Shown: positions 33,805-41,990 of the stretch, piece after piece
Layout of the letters: each line of letters opens with the position of its first letter
How positions within the stretch are numbered: the first letter of the stretch is position 1
Source of the DNA: an uncultured Flavobacteriaceae bacterium
GTDB lineage: Bacteria; Bacteroidota; Bacteroidia; Flavobacteriales; Flavobacteriaceae
Assembly: GCA_938092005.1 (NCBI GenBank)
Contig: CALKOU010000002.1
Span: 62,001 to 126,000 of the forward strand
Length of the DNA stretch: 64,000 bases
Direction of reading: 5' to 3'
The notes under the pieces: generated by a model
Told to the model about the DNA's origin: nothing
Database searches by the model: none
What the model saw: only the letters and a program-made list of their open reading frames with translations
Program-made: the position numbers and the translations under genes

Positions 33805-36639
33805 CTAGAAATCAAATAAAATTGATGTGTAGTAAATACTTCCTATGCGGCCACTACCTGCAAGGCTAACATATTCGTTTCCACCAATATTATTACCCCC
33901 CACACGAAGTTTTGCGTTTAATTTAGCAAGGTCAACTGTTATCTGAGCATCAACCACAGTATTTGCGTCAATCATCTCATCAACAAATGTAGATTCAAAC
34001 AAGTATTCTGTATTGTAACGCGCGTTAACATTAAATGAAATCGGGTTAAAATTACCGCTCAATCCTGCTTTTACTCTGTGTGTTGGCGTGTTCCAAGATG
34101 TTTCAAATGATGGATCATTCCCAACGGTGTAATCTAACTCGTTAAATTCATACACCAAGTTAACAAGAAGGTTTTGAGAAAGCGCTTGTGTGGCACTCAC
34201 GTTTACTCCATAAGACTTAAAGTCCTCGTCTTGGTTAGAGTCAACACTGTAAATAGCATAACTGCCTTGTCCAATTGGATCTGTAATGCCAGCACCCAAA
34301 ACAGGGATGATTACATTAGTTGCTCCAATATAGTCATCGTAGTCGCTATAATAGGCACTTAAGTCAAATGTAAATCCGTTTGAGTTGTAACGATAACCTA
34401 AGTCTAAAGAACGTACAAACTCAGAATCTACATGTTCTAAATTAGCATCTGCCCCATTAAGAAGCTTTGCAACGCCAGGCGTAAAAATATAGTCTCCTGT
34501 GATCGTTGCAGTAGAGTTGTTTTCTAATGCAACTGTCTGTGTATATCGATCAATACTATCAGGTGAAGAACCTAACAATATTGCCGCACCTGCGTCAAGA
34601 GCAATGTATTGATCTTGATTGGTTGGGTTACGGAAACCTTGCTGATACGAAACACGAATGTTTTGATTTTCTGAAAGGTTAAATAACAACCCTAGACGCG
34701 GTGTAATGTTTGCGTCAAAAAATTCGCTTTTGTCATAACGCAACGATGCAGTAACACTAACAAAATCGTTGAATAAATCCTTTTTGGCTTGTACAAATGC
34801 ACCATACTGATAGTATGTAATAGGACCATCATAATCCGTGTAAAGTGTGCCATCAGTATCTAACTCAGAACTTCTGTATGAGGCTCCTGCAATAATATTG
34901 GCAAATTCTAATGAATCTTCAAAGTCATAGATCAAATCAGCGTCGATAACTTGTGAGTTATCTACAATTACAGCACCTGAACCAATTTTAAAGGGATTAG
35001 AAGTCATGGTATTTAATGCAGTATTAAATTGGCTTGTGCCAGGGGCTAACATGTTTGCGTTGGCAGCTACACGTGCTGCTTTGTGTGCAAAAACGGTATT
35101 TCCTCCCAGCGGAGCAAAAGCAGGAAGGTTATTAATAGACTTCCCTCCAGTCAAAATATCTCCACCAATAACACCGAGCAAGCCTGAAATACCAGCTAAG
35201 TCAGGTGTTAAACCATTAGCAACAGCAGCAGCACCTAAATATGTTTGTAGGTAAGTACTTCCCCAGCCATTTAGTATACCTCCTGGTTGTGCGTTAGCAA
35301 CACCAATAGCAGCGGCTTCCATCTGGAAAGTATTACCACTATTTTCTTTGGTCATGTAAACCCTAGCAGTAAGTCCACCTGAATTTACTTCAAGTTTGTG
35401 TTGTTGTAATTTAAAACTATCAATAAAATATCTTCCCGTTGCTTGAAGTGGTGAGCTACCTGTACCAACAAGCGATGACAACACAACTTCAGTATTCTCG
35501 TTAGGACGGAAGTGAACAGCAAAGTTTCCTTTGGTATTGGTTGCTTTTGAGTCGATCAAATCAGCCTCATTGTACCCTGTAGTCATTACAGAGTCAAAGT
35601 AGTTAGGCGCAGCAGCTTTTAAGTTTAACAGCAAAGGATTTTGTGTTAAAGCATAAAGAGCATCCCATTGCGCAGAAGAGCTTACAGCAACTTCACCATA
35701 CTGGTTGATTGCGTTGTAATCAGGAGCATCTGGGTTATATCCGTTTACCGGCTTACCATCTACATTGTGTCGGTAGTCTGTTGCAGCCCATTCTGTTCCT
35801 TCTTTGTGTGAGAATGTCGCTTTAATCGCCCATTTATCACTAAGCTTTGTAGCCATGCGGATACCGAAGTCTGTGAACTCATTATTACCTGCTGATTCTT
35901 GTTCCGTAACACCTGTTTTGTAATAGGCACTAATCCCTTCGTGATCAAAAGGATTTTTACTGTTTAAGAACATAATTCCCTTATAAGCATCTGCTCCATA
36001 GAGTGCAGAAGCCGCACCAGGAAGCACCTCGATACTTTGAACGTCAAGCTCATTGAGTCCAACGAGGTTACCAACAGCAAATCCAAATACAGGTGCTTGG
36101 TTGTTCATTCCATCTACAAGCGTAACAAAACCTTCGTTATAAACGGTAGCAAAACCACGCGTGCTTACTTGGTTAAAGACCAAACCACCTTGATTCAACT
36201 GAATACCTCTTAAGTTTTCCAACCCATTGAAATAATCTGCAGCAGGCGTGCGTTCAATTTGTTGAATACTAAATTTTTCAACGGTCACGGGTGATTCAAA
36301 TATACGTTCGGCCATTCGAGAAGCCGATACAATGATTTCGTCAAGTTGCGTTGAGGATTCACCAAGTGTAATGCTTAGTCCCTGAGCGGCAGATGAAACC
36401 GATACAGATTTTGTTTCCAACCCTACACTCGAAATCGTTAATGTAAACGGTGGTGTTTGGGTGGTGTTGAGTGTAAAGTTACCGTCAAAGTCAGTAACCG
36501 TACCTGTTGTACTGTCCAATACGACATTTGCGCCAGGAACTGGCTGACCATTAGCATCGTTAACAGTACCCGAGATTTGTGTTTGGGCTACCATTGCCGT
36601 TGATAGGCATAGCAGCATAACTCGAAGTAAAATATTCAT
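33805..36639 (-). CDS. TonB-dependent receptor with CarboxypepD_reg-like N-terminal domain
   Basis: A 944-residue outer-membrane receptor. After the signal peptide (residues 1-18, ending MVAQ) comes a carboxypeptidase-regulatory-like beta-sandwich (residues 20-100; ISGTVNDANGQPVPGANV, GTVTDFDGNFTLN), then a plug domain (DEIIVSASRMAERIFESP at residue 99) and a large barrel ending YYTSILFDF. No SusD partner is adjacent, so it is not part of a polysaccharide utilisation locus in this window. A terminator follows at 33733-33788. Substrate unknown. Confidence 0.9.
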   Translation of the reverse strand: MNILLRVMLLCLSTAMVAQTQISGTVNDANGQPVPGANVVLDSTTGTVTDFDGNFTLNTTQTPPFTLTISSVGLETKSVSVSSAAQGLSITLGESSTQLDEIIVSASRMAERIFESPVTVEKFSIQQIERTPAADYFNGLENLRGIQLNQGGLVFNQVSTRGFATVYNEGFVTLVDGMNNQAPVFGFAVGNLVGLNELDVQSIEVLPGAASALYGADAYKGIMFLNSKNPFDHEGISAYYKTGVTEQESAGNNEFTDFGIRMATKLSDKWAIKATFSHKEGTEWAATDYRHNVDGKPVNGYNPDAPDYNAINQYGEVAVSSSAQWDALYALTQNPLLLNLKAAAPNYFDSVMTTGYNEADLIDSKATNTKGNFAVHFRPNENTEVVLSSLVGTGSSPLQATGRYFIDSFKLQQHKLEVNSGGLTARVYMTKENSGNTFQMEAAAIGVANAQPGGILNGWGSTYLQTYLGAAAVANGLTPDLAGISGLLGVIGGDILTGGKSINNLPAFAPLGGNTVFAHKAARVAANANMLAPGTSQFNTALNTMTSNPFKIGSGAVIVDNSQVIDADLIYDFEDSLEFANIIAGASYRSSELDTDGTLYTDYDGPITYYQYGAFVQAKKDLFNDFVSVTASLRYDKSEFFDANITPRLGLLFNLSENQNIRVSYQQGFRNPTNQDQYIALDAGAAILLGSSPDSIDRYTQTVALENNSTATITGDYIFTPGVAKLLNGADANLEHVDSEFVRSLDLGYRYNSNGFTFDLSAYYSDYDDYIGATNVIIPVLGAGITDPIGQGSYAIYSVDSNQDEDFKSYGVNVSATQALSQNLLVNLVYEFNELDYTVGNDPSFETSWNTPTHRVKAGLSGNFNPISFNVNARYNTEYLFESTFVDEMIDANTVVDAQITVDLAKLNAKLRVGGNNIGGNEYVSLAGSGRIGSIYYTSILFDF

Positions 36640-36721
36640 AGTTATTGTTTTAATTGTTATGGCTGTAAAGATATTGATTTTTTGATTCCTATCGGAAAGG
36701 AAATTTTAACTCGCTATTTTC

Positions 36722-37378
36722 TCATAAAATATAAAAAATCAAGCCAATTTTTGTGAATTTCATATCAAATTGTGCATTTGATGTATCAAAAGAGGCCCAA
36801 GGCTGTATATCATGTGCGATACTAATATTCCATGTGTTGAAACCAAAATGTATATTCCAACGCAAAACCGTTCTATTTGATGGAAGTATTGAAGTTACTT
36901 CTACACCTGTTGGGGTTTTATAAATGGATTTCAATTGTAGTGGCGCATGTAAGCTAATGCCCGTATGAATACGCCAAAAAGCATGTTTGATTTCAGTGGC
37001 ATTGCGCCAACGTAACTCCAAAGGGATAGCAAGGGACTGAATTCGAAGGAAGTTTTGCTGATAACCTTCATCAACTAATGCTGTACTAATAGCGTTATCT
37101 ATTGAGGAAAATCGTGTGTTATTATATAATATTGTCTGATCCCAACCCAACCCAAGGCCCAATGCTAATGTTCTTGAGCGGTTAAGTGGCATATCACGTA
37201 CAACTCCAAAGGCAAGTGAATAGGAAAGTTTGTTTTGAATCAAGGAACTTGGAGCATCATTAAAATAAGGGTAAGCAACACTTAAATAGATTTGATCTTC
37301 TCTAAATGTAGGCGTATCGGTTTGGGCAAAAAGTGAAGTTGTAATGACCAATAACAATAAGCAGCAATACCTTTTCAT
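36722..37378 (-). CDS. Outer-membrane beta-barrel protein (porin/PorT-type family)
   Basis: A 218-residue predicted secreted barrel. The signal peptide ends in LFAQ (residue 19), followed by alternating beta strands such as FGVVRDMPLNRSRTLALGLG and a terminal strand KIGLIFYIL. Size and pattern fit the eight-stranded OMP_b-brl families that include PorT/SprT, but I see no feature that proves it is the secretion component. It lies downstream of the ExbB/ExbD cluster, with a terminator between them, so it is probably transcribed separately, with a TATATTTA-like box at 37383-37390 directly before its ATG. Confidence 0.65.
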   Translation of the reverse strand: MKRYCCLLLLVITTSLFAQTDTPTFREDQIYLSVAYPYFNDAPSSLIQNKLSYSLAFGVVRDMPLNRSRTLALGLGLGWDQTILYNNTRFSSIDNAISTALVDEGYQQNFLRIQSLAIPLELRWRNATEIKHAFWRIHTGISLHAPLQLKSIYKTPTGVEVTSILPSNRTVLRWNIHFGFNTWNISIAHDIQPWASFDTSNAQFDMKFTKIGLIFYIL

Positions 37379-37392
37379 GACCTAAATATAAA

Positions 37393-37429
37393 CGGAAAAA
37401 AAACACCCTTAGGTAGTACCTAAGGGTGT
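37393..37429 (-). terminator. Rho-independent terminator of the ExbB/ExbD operon
   Basis: A 12-base perfect stem (ACACCCTTAGGT with ACCTAAGGGTGT, 37403-37429) with a three-base loop is followed on the minus strand by an eight-T tract (37402-37395). It ends transcription after the second exbD-type gene. Confidence 0.88.
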
Positions 37430-37450
37430 ATATAATACTATTAGATAAAG

Positions 37451-37933
37451 CTATTTTAAATTTTGCGAGTAATCACCATTACGCGTGGTGTAATTAATTT
37501 TTAACGCATTCACTTTTCTTAGTTCTTGCTTAATATCTGTGATCAAGCCCATATTTGTTTCCCCGTCAACCTTAAGGGCAGTCGTGAGCACATTTTGAAG
37601 TTCTTGACGTTTTGATGCGCGTTCAGCGAGAACAAAAGCTCCAACATCGGCAACGGTAGCAAATTTATCGTTTAGCTGTATTTTTGGTTGTGTTCCAAAC
37701 TTATCTTGATAGCGGTCACTGGGTTTACCAGCGTAGATATACATAACACGGTCTTTTTTATCAAGCTTTTGCACCTGGTCGGCTGCAGGAAGCGTATTGG
37801 CAACCATAAGCGTACTGTCGCGCATCACGGTAGCGACCATAAAAAAGAACAATAACATAAATACAATATCGGGCAATGATGCCGTAGAAATTGCAGGTAA
37901 ATCTCCGCCTTTTTTCTTCTTAAACTTAGACAT
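37451..37933 (-). CDS. ExbD/TolR-type biopolymer transport protein (second)
   Basis: A 160-residue protein with a short basic cytoplasmic start (MSKFKKKKGGDLPAIST), one transmembrane helix (about residues 20-42) carrying the conserved Asp (LPDIVFMLLFFFMVA) used in proton flow, and a periplasmic domain. It starts one base after the other exbD-type gene and likely forms a mixed stator with it. The lack of a Pro/Lys-rich linker is typical. Confidence 0.9.
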   Translation of the reverse strand: MSKFKKKKGGDLPAISTASLPDIVFMLLFFFMVATVMRDSTLMVANTLPAADQVQKLDKKDRVMYIYAGKPSDRYQDKFGTQPKIQLNDKFATVADVGAFVLAERASKRQELQNVLTTALKVDGETNMGLITDIKQELRKVNALKINYTTRNGDYSQNLK

Positions 37934-37934
37934 A

Positions 37935-38558
37935 CTAATTTGTTTTAGAGGGTTCAGCTTCAGACAATTTCTGAGGGAATAATGCTTTTACTTCAGCTAG
38001 CCTTGGCTTAAGCGATTCCTTATCAGAAGTTGAGGTTCTTGGATCAGAATAACGACGATCCGCTTCTACAAAACTCAAGCCCAAGTTTGGGTTTAAGCGT
38101 GCAAACTCACGATTTCGTAATTCGTTGTAAGCAGCTACAAGTTCGTTTTGAACTGCTATATAAACCCTGTAGTCTGTTTCACGGTCATTTTTCAATGATA
38201 TTACCGCTTTTTCAGGATTATCAGATGAACTGGTATCGCGAGCGCCTTGACAGAAATCGCAAGCATCATCGCCTTTTCCACCACCGTTGTCCAAAAAGGC
38301 AACAGCGGCTTCACGTAGCTCACTTATCTGCATGGGCTTTTCTTCTACTAACAAATCGTTATTTTTATTTACCACCACAGTAAAGATGTTTCGCTCTTTA
38401 ATCACGGGTGGATCAACAACATCCTCCATTGGTGGCAACTTACGATTAAGACCCGAATCGGTTTCAATAGTAGTTGTTACCAAAAAGAAAATCAGTAGCA
38501 AGAATGCGATATCGGCCATGGACCCTGCATTCACTTCGGGTGCAGATCTTTTTGCCAT
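37935..38558 (-). CDS. ExbD/TolR-type biopolymer transport protein (first), with CxxC insert
   Basis: A 207-residue ExbD-type protein. The proton-path helix is MADIAFLLLIFFLVTT (about residues 14-30) with the conserved Asp. The periplasmic part is longer than usual and includes an insert DDACDFCQGARDTSS (about residue 97) with a CxxC pair that could form a disulfide. The C-terminal region is charged. It lies six bases after the 148-residue membrane gene and one base before the second exbD. Confidence 0.9.
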   Translation of the reverse strand: MAKRSAPEVNAGSMADIAFLLLIFFLVTTTIETDSGLNRKLPPMEDVVDPPVIKERNIFTVVVNKNNDLLVEEKPMQISELREAAVAFLDNGGGKGDDACDFCQGARDTSSSDNPEKAVISLKNDRETDYRVYIAVQNELVAAYNELRNREFARLNPNLGLSFVEADRRYSDPRTSTSDKESLKPRLAEVKALFPQKLSEAEPSKTN

Positions 38559-38564
38559 AACGTA

Positions 38565-39011
38565 TTATTTAAAAAGTCGCTTTACACCAGAAAACACCAT
38601 AGCACCAATAGCAATAACAGCTAAAAAGTAAAAAGTGCGTAGTCCAGTTTCAACCAATCTTGAACCTGAAGCTGATAGTATATCTCCATCTTTTAAAGGT
38701 GTTTCAACACCTTCTGAAAGAAGAAAAGAAAGCAACACAACTGCACCAAAAGCAGCAATCGAAATACCTGCCTTTTTTAGTTTAGCAGCATTTGAAGCTA
38801 GCGTAGCAAATGATGAAAATAGCGTAATAAGAACTACTACTATTAAAATAAGTATTGCCAAATTAATCATGGGAGAAACTGAGGAAAAATTCCCAGCCAA
38901 ACTATCCATCTCAATAGCATCATCTCCTTTACGTAATATAACAACTTGTAAAATCAAGCCGATTACGCCCAGTGCCAATGCTACATATTTTGTAATATTT
39001 TTGATATTCAT
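38565..39011 (-). CDS. Conserved membrane protein of the ExbB/ExbD cluster
   Basis: A 148-residue protein that I do not recognise as a named family. It has three predicted transmembrane segments (about residues 7-25, 48-66 and 84-98) plus one near the C-terminus (about 126-143), with short polar loops such as GDDAIEMDSLAGNFSS. It lies between exbB (19-base gap) and exbD (six-base gap) on the same strand. Position suggests a part or regulator of the energising complex; nothing in the sequence proves it. Confidence 0.8.
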   Translation of the reverse strand: MNIKNITKYVALALGVIGLILQVVILRKGDDAIEMDSLAGNFSSVSPMINLAILILIVVVLITLFSSFATLASNAAKLKKAGISIAAFGAVVLLSFLLSEGVETPLKDGDILSASGSRLVETGLRTFYFLAVIAIGAMVFSGVKRLFK

Positions 39012-39030
39012 AATAAGGGTGTTTTATGAA

Positions 39031-39831
39031 TTATTTTTGATTTGCTGCAAGAAGGTCAATCAATGTGATAGACGCGTCTTCCATATCGTTTACAATACTG
39101 TCAATTTTAGCAATGATGTAGTTGTAAAAGATTTGTAGAATAATAGCAACAATCAAACCAAATACCGTCGTAAGAAGTGCAACTTTAATACCACCTGCAA
39201 CAAGTGAGGGTTGCATATCTCCAGCAGCTTCGATTTTATCAAATGCCTGAATCATACCAATTACCGTACCCATAAATCCAAGCATTGGAGCAAGTGCGAT
39301 AAACAACGAAATCCAAGATACGTTCTTTTCAAGTTGACCCATTTGAACACCTCCATAAGCGACAACCGCTTTTTCGGCACTCTCAACGCCTTCACCTGAA
39401 CGATCAAGACCTTGATAGAAAATAGACGCAACGGGGCCTTTCGTGTTTCGGCAAACTTCTTTGGCTGCTTCAACACCACCAGACTGAAGTGCTTCTTCAA
39501 CAGATGAAGTTAGTTTTGCAGTATTGGTTGTGGATAAGTTTAAAAAGATAATACGCTCGATTGCGATAGCAAGACCAAGAATCAAACATAAAAGAACAAT
39601 CCCCATAAATCCGGGGCCACCTTCTATAAATCTCTTTTTAAGTTCTTGTGTAAAACCTGCTTTTTGTGGTTGAGGCTCTTCTTGAGCCATTTCGGCAGGG
39701 ACTTCGCTTGCAGCTTCCGTTTCTTGAACGACAAGCGTATCTGACTCTTGAGATTCAGTTTCTTGAGCAACCATTGTTGCAGAAGCCATTAGGCAAAGTA
39801 CTAAGACAGTAAGGGAAAAAAAACGTTTCAT
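39031..39831 (-). CDS. MotA/TolQ/ExbB-type proton channel protein
   Basis: A 266-residue ExbB/TolQ-type protein. The N-terminus carries a signal-like hydrophobic start (ending MVAQ) and an acidic periplasmic stretch (Glu/Gln/Ser-rich, residues 22-58). The three core helices follow: about 70-92, 165-190 and 210-235, with APMLGFMGTVIGMIQAF and LLTTVFGLIVAIILQIFYN being the conserved channel helices. It is the first gene of the cluster exbB, 148-residue protein, exbD, exbD, which should power TonB- or Tol-like outer-membrane work. Confidence 0.9.
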   Translation of the reverse strand: MKRFFSLTVLVLCLMASATMVAQETESQESDTLVVQETEAASEVPAEMAQEEPQPQKAGFTQELKKRFIEGGPGFMGIVLLCLILGLAIAIERIIFLNLSTTNTAKLTSSVEEALQSGGVEAAKEVCRNTKGPVASIFYQGLDRSGEGVESAEKAVVAYGGVQMGQLEKNVSWISLFIALAPMLGFMGTVIGMIQAFDKIEAAGDMQPSLVAGGIKVALLTTVFGLIVAIILQIFYNYIIAKIDSIVNDMEDASITLIDLLAANQK

Positions 39832-39908
39832 TTAAAATTATATTAAAGTTTCTAAATTAAATTATTTTAACGATGCTAAATATATAAAAAAACAGACACA
39901 TTTTGCAG

Positions 39909-39997
39909 CAGAGAGGAAGGGATTCGAACCCTCGATTCCGCGATAACGGAATACACACTTTCCAGGCGTGCGCCTTCGACCACTCGGCCACCTCTCT
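39909..39997 (-). tRNA. tRNA-Ser (anticodon GGA)
   Basis: An 89-base class II tRNA on the minus strand. The acceptor stem pairs AGAGAGG with CCTCTCT, the D arm reads GGCCGAGTGGTCGAAGGC, and the anticodon loop CTGGAAA carries GGA. A long variable arm (TGTATTCCGTTATCGCGGAAT) marks serine, and the T arm is GAGGGTTCGAATCCCTT. The discriminator base is G. The CCA end is not encoded. Confidence 0.97.
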
Positions 39998-40038
39998 AAT
40001 TGGGCGTAAATATCGAAAAAAAAAAGCCCTAAAAAAAG

Positions 40039-40803
40039 TTAAATCCCAAACAGCTTTTTAGCATTATTTGTTGTCTTTTTTGACACTTCACTAACACTAA
40101 TTTGATGTGCAGTAGCCACTTTATCCGCCACAAACGTCATATAAGACGACTCATTCCGTTTACCACGAAATGGTGTGGGAGCTAAATAAGGTGCGTCGGT
40201 TTCTAGCACAATATGATCCATTGAAATGTTAGCAACCGTTTCTGCCAATCCACTATTCTTAAAGGTAACTACCCCACCAATACCTAGTAGCATGTTGAGA
40301 TTTATCGCATGTTCTGCTTGCTGAAGATTTCCAGTGAAACAATGAAAAACACCTCGTAAGCGAGGATCTTGTACACCGTCTAATACCTCGAAAATTTCAT
40401 CAAAAGCCTCGCGGCAATGAATCACTATGGGCAAATCAAACTCTAATGCCCAGTCTATTTGTTGTGCGAATGCCTCTTGCTGTTCCTTCTTGTATGTTTT
40501 ATCCCAATACAAATCCATCCCTATTTCACCAACAGCAACAAAGGTGTTTGTTTCCAATTGCTGACGCACATGCCATAGCTCATCTGCTAGATTTTCCCCA
40601 ACATGTGTAGGGTGCAATCCCATCATAAGAAATATGTTTTCTGGATAGTCTTGCTTGAGGGTGTGCATGGCTTCCGTAGTTTCGGAGTCAATAGCCGGCA
40701 GCACAAAGGTTGAAACACCAGCATCTTGTGCGCGCTGTATCATGTCCCGCCTGTCATGATCAAATTCCGATACATATAAATGTGTGTGGGTATCTATTAG
40801 CAT
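40039..40803 (-). CDS. tatD: TatD family metal-dependent DNase/hydrolase
   Basis: A 254-residue TIM-barrel hydrolase. All metal-site blocks are present: MLIDTHTHLY at the N-terminus, VGEIGMDLYWDK near residue 92, PIVIHCREAFDEI near 130, GVFHCFTGN near 153 and LETDAPYLAP near 205. TatD proteins act as 3'-5' exonucleases in DNA repair or RNA quality control. It is divergent from the retropepsin-like gene. Confidence 0.94.
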   Translation of the reverse strand: MLIDTHTHLYVSEFDHDRRDMIQRAQDAGVSTFVLPAIDSETTEAMHTLKQDYPENIFLMMGLHPTHVGENLADELWHVRQQLETNTFVAVGEIGMDLYWDKTYKKEQQEAFAQQIDWALEFDLPIVIHCREAFDEIFEVLDGVQDPRLRGVFHCFTGNLQQAEHAINLNMLLGIGGVVTFKNSGLAETVANISMDHIVLETDAPYLAPTPFRGKRNESSYMTFVADKVATAHQISVSEVSKKTTNNAKKLFGI

Positions 40804-40807
40804 AACG

Positions 40808-40815
40808 CAAAAATA
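40808..40815 (-). promoter_or_regulatory. Putative -7 box of tatD
   Basis: The minus strand reads TATTTTTG, matching TAnnTTTG, four bases before the ATG. Use of this box would give a leaderless or nearly leaderless mRNA. Confidence 0.35.
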
Positions 40816-40839
40816 ACGGAATGCCTGTATCTTTAAGCC

Positions 40840-41283
40840 ATGAAATATAGCTTATCTTCATTGTTGCGTCGTAAAGGCTACGGTCGTGTGTCATTAAAAA
40901 AAGTGAAATCTGGTCATTATGTATGTAAGGTTGTACTTAATGGTATTGACGCTTTGTTTATTGTTGACAGCGGCGCATCGCATACTTGCGTGGCTTGGGA
41001 TAAAGAAGCACACTTTAAAATCAATGCCGCTGCTACGGAACAACAAGCTGCCTCAGCCAGTAGTGCTGAAATGGAAACACGTCATAGCGAAGGCAATAAA
41101 CTTTATATTGGTTCGTGGGAAGCAGAACATCAAGAGATCATCTTGTTTGACATGACTAATGTCAACGCTGCTCTGGAACGGCTGGGTGCCACACCCGTTG
41201 ATGGAATATTAGGTGACGATGTGCTCACATCTGCAAAAGCTGTTTTAGACTACAATAGAAGTGGGCTATATTTAAAACATTAA
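40840..41283 (+). CDS. Retropepsin-like aspartic protease, single domain
   Basis: A 147-residue protein with the aspartic protease motif FIVDSGASHT at residues 40-49 (active Asp43) and a later GILGDDVLTSAKAVLDY that fits the family's second conserved block (I-L-G-x-D). A single DSGA motif means activity would need a homodimer, as in retroviral proteases. There is no signal peptide, so it is probably cytoplasmic. It sits alone between divergent tatD and convergent tsaB. It is not part of a retroelement: no reverse transcriptase or integrase is near. Confidence 0.82.
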   Translation: MKYSLSSLLRRKGYGRVSLKKVKSGHYVCKVVLNGIDALFIVDSGASHTCVAWDKEAHFKINAAATEQQAASASSAEMETRHSEGNKLYIGSWEAEHQEIILFDMTNVNAALERLGATPVDGILGDDVLTSAKAVLDYNRSGLYLKH

Positions 41284-41286
41284 CAC

Positions 41287-41973
41287 TTAAATCACACGTC
41301 CCAACGCATCTTTTTTGGATGGTGTTATGCGAACTGGTTTAAGGTAAGCAGGTGTAAAGGCGTGGATGTTGGCAAACTGTTTTGTTTCATAAGCAGCATG
41401 CGCCAATGTTGGCATGGCAGTAGCCGCTGGGTGAACAGAAACAAATGTCCAATTTGGGTTTAGTGGTAACATTTTTTTTGCTTTTTCAGCACCAGTACCA
41501 ACAAAGCAAACCTCCTCATTTGCCAAAGAAGCAAAAGAATCATCCGTTATGACATGGGCATGAGTTGTTGTTTGGAGTGCTCCTCCTTGTTGAAAAACAG
41601 CAGCATACACCTCATCACGACGTGCATCTAATAGCGCAACTACCTTCGTTTTTTTCCAATATGGTGCCGCTAAAATTTGTAGTGTCGGAATCGCAATAAG
41701 CGGAATGTCTAGTGCAAAGGCTAGGCCTTTAGCAGCAACACATCCAATTCGTAGCCCCGTAAAAGAACCGGGGCCTTCGCTAACAGCGACTGCTGCTAAC
41801 TGGTTTGGTAAAATGCTTACCTCCGCCAACACCTCTTCAATTAAAGTGTGCAATTGCTTTGCGTGCGTAAAACTTCTTTCAAGTACTTGACGTGAAGCTA
41901 GCGTTTTGACTCCGTTAGACAATGCTACTGCGCATTGTTCCGTTGAGGTTTCTATGTTTAAGATGTTTGCCAC
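41287..41973 (-). CDS. tsaB: tRNA threonylcarbamoyladenosine biosynthesis protein TsaB
   Basis: A 228-residue ASKHA-fold protein needed for the t6A modification at tRNA position 37, acting with TsaC, TsaD and TsaE. The N-terminal MANILNIETSTEQCAVALS and AVSEGPGSFTGLRIG blocks are diagnostic. It forms a heterodimer with TsaD, which is encoded elsewhere. The gene lies 17 bases upstream of the export operon's tolC end and is convergent with the retropepsin gene. Confidence 0.95.
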   Translation of the reverse strand: MANILNIETSTEQCAVALSNGVKTLASRQVLERSFTHAKQLHTLIEEVLAEVSILPNQLAAVAVSEGPGSFTGLRIGCVAAKGLAFALDIPLIAIPTLQILAAPYWKKTKVVALLDARRDEVYAAVFQQGGALQTTTHAHVITDDSFASLANEEVCFVGTGAEKAKKMLPLNPNWTFVSVHPAATAMPTLAHAAYETKQFANIHAFTPAYLKPVRITPSKKDALGRVI

Positions 41974-41977
41974 TGGG

Positions 41978-41985
41978 CAAAAATA
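41978..41985 (-). promoter_or_regulatory. Putative -7 box of tsaB
   Basis: The minus strand reads TATTTTTG, matching TAnnTTTG, four bases before the tsaB ATG. As with tatD and mutY, a leaderless transcript would result. Confidence 0.35.
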
Positions 41986-41990
41986 CTACA

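Noticed and set aside
33805-36639. SusC-type receptor of a polysaccharide utilisation locus
   Set aside because: The CarboxypepD_reg domain fits, but there is no adjacent SusD or carbohydrate enzyme; neighbours are atpD and a barrel protein.
36722-37378. Assignment of the barrel protein as PorT/SprT
   Set aside because: Size and signal peptide fit, but the sequence has no feature that separates PorT from other small outer-membrane barrels, and a terminator separates it from its neighbours.
40840-41283. Retropepsin as a remnant of a retroelement
   Set aside because: No reverse transcriptase, integrase or terminal repeats are near; it is a stand-alone bacterial family member.
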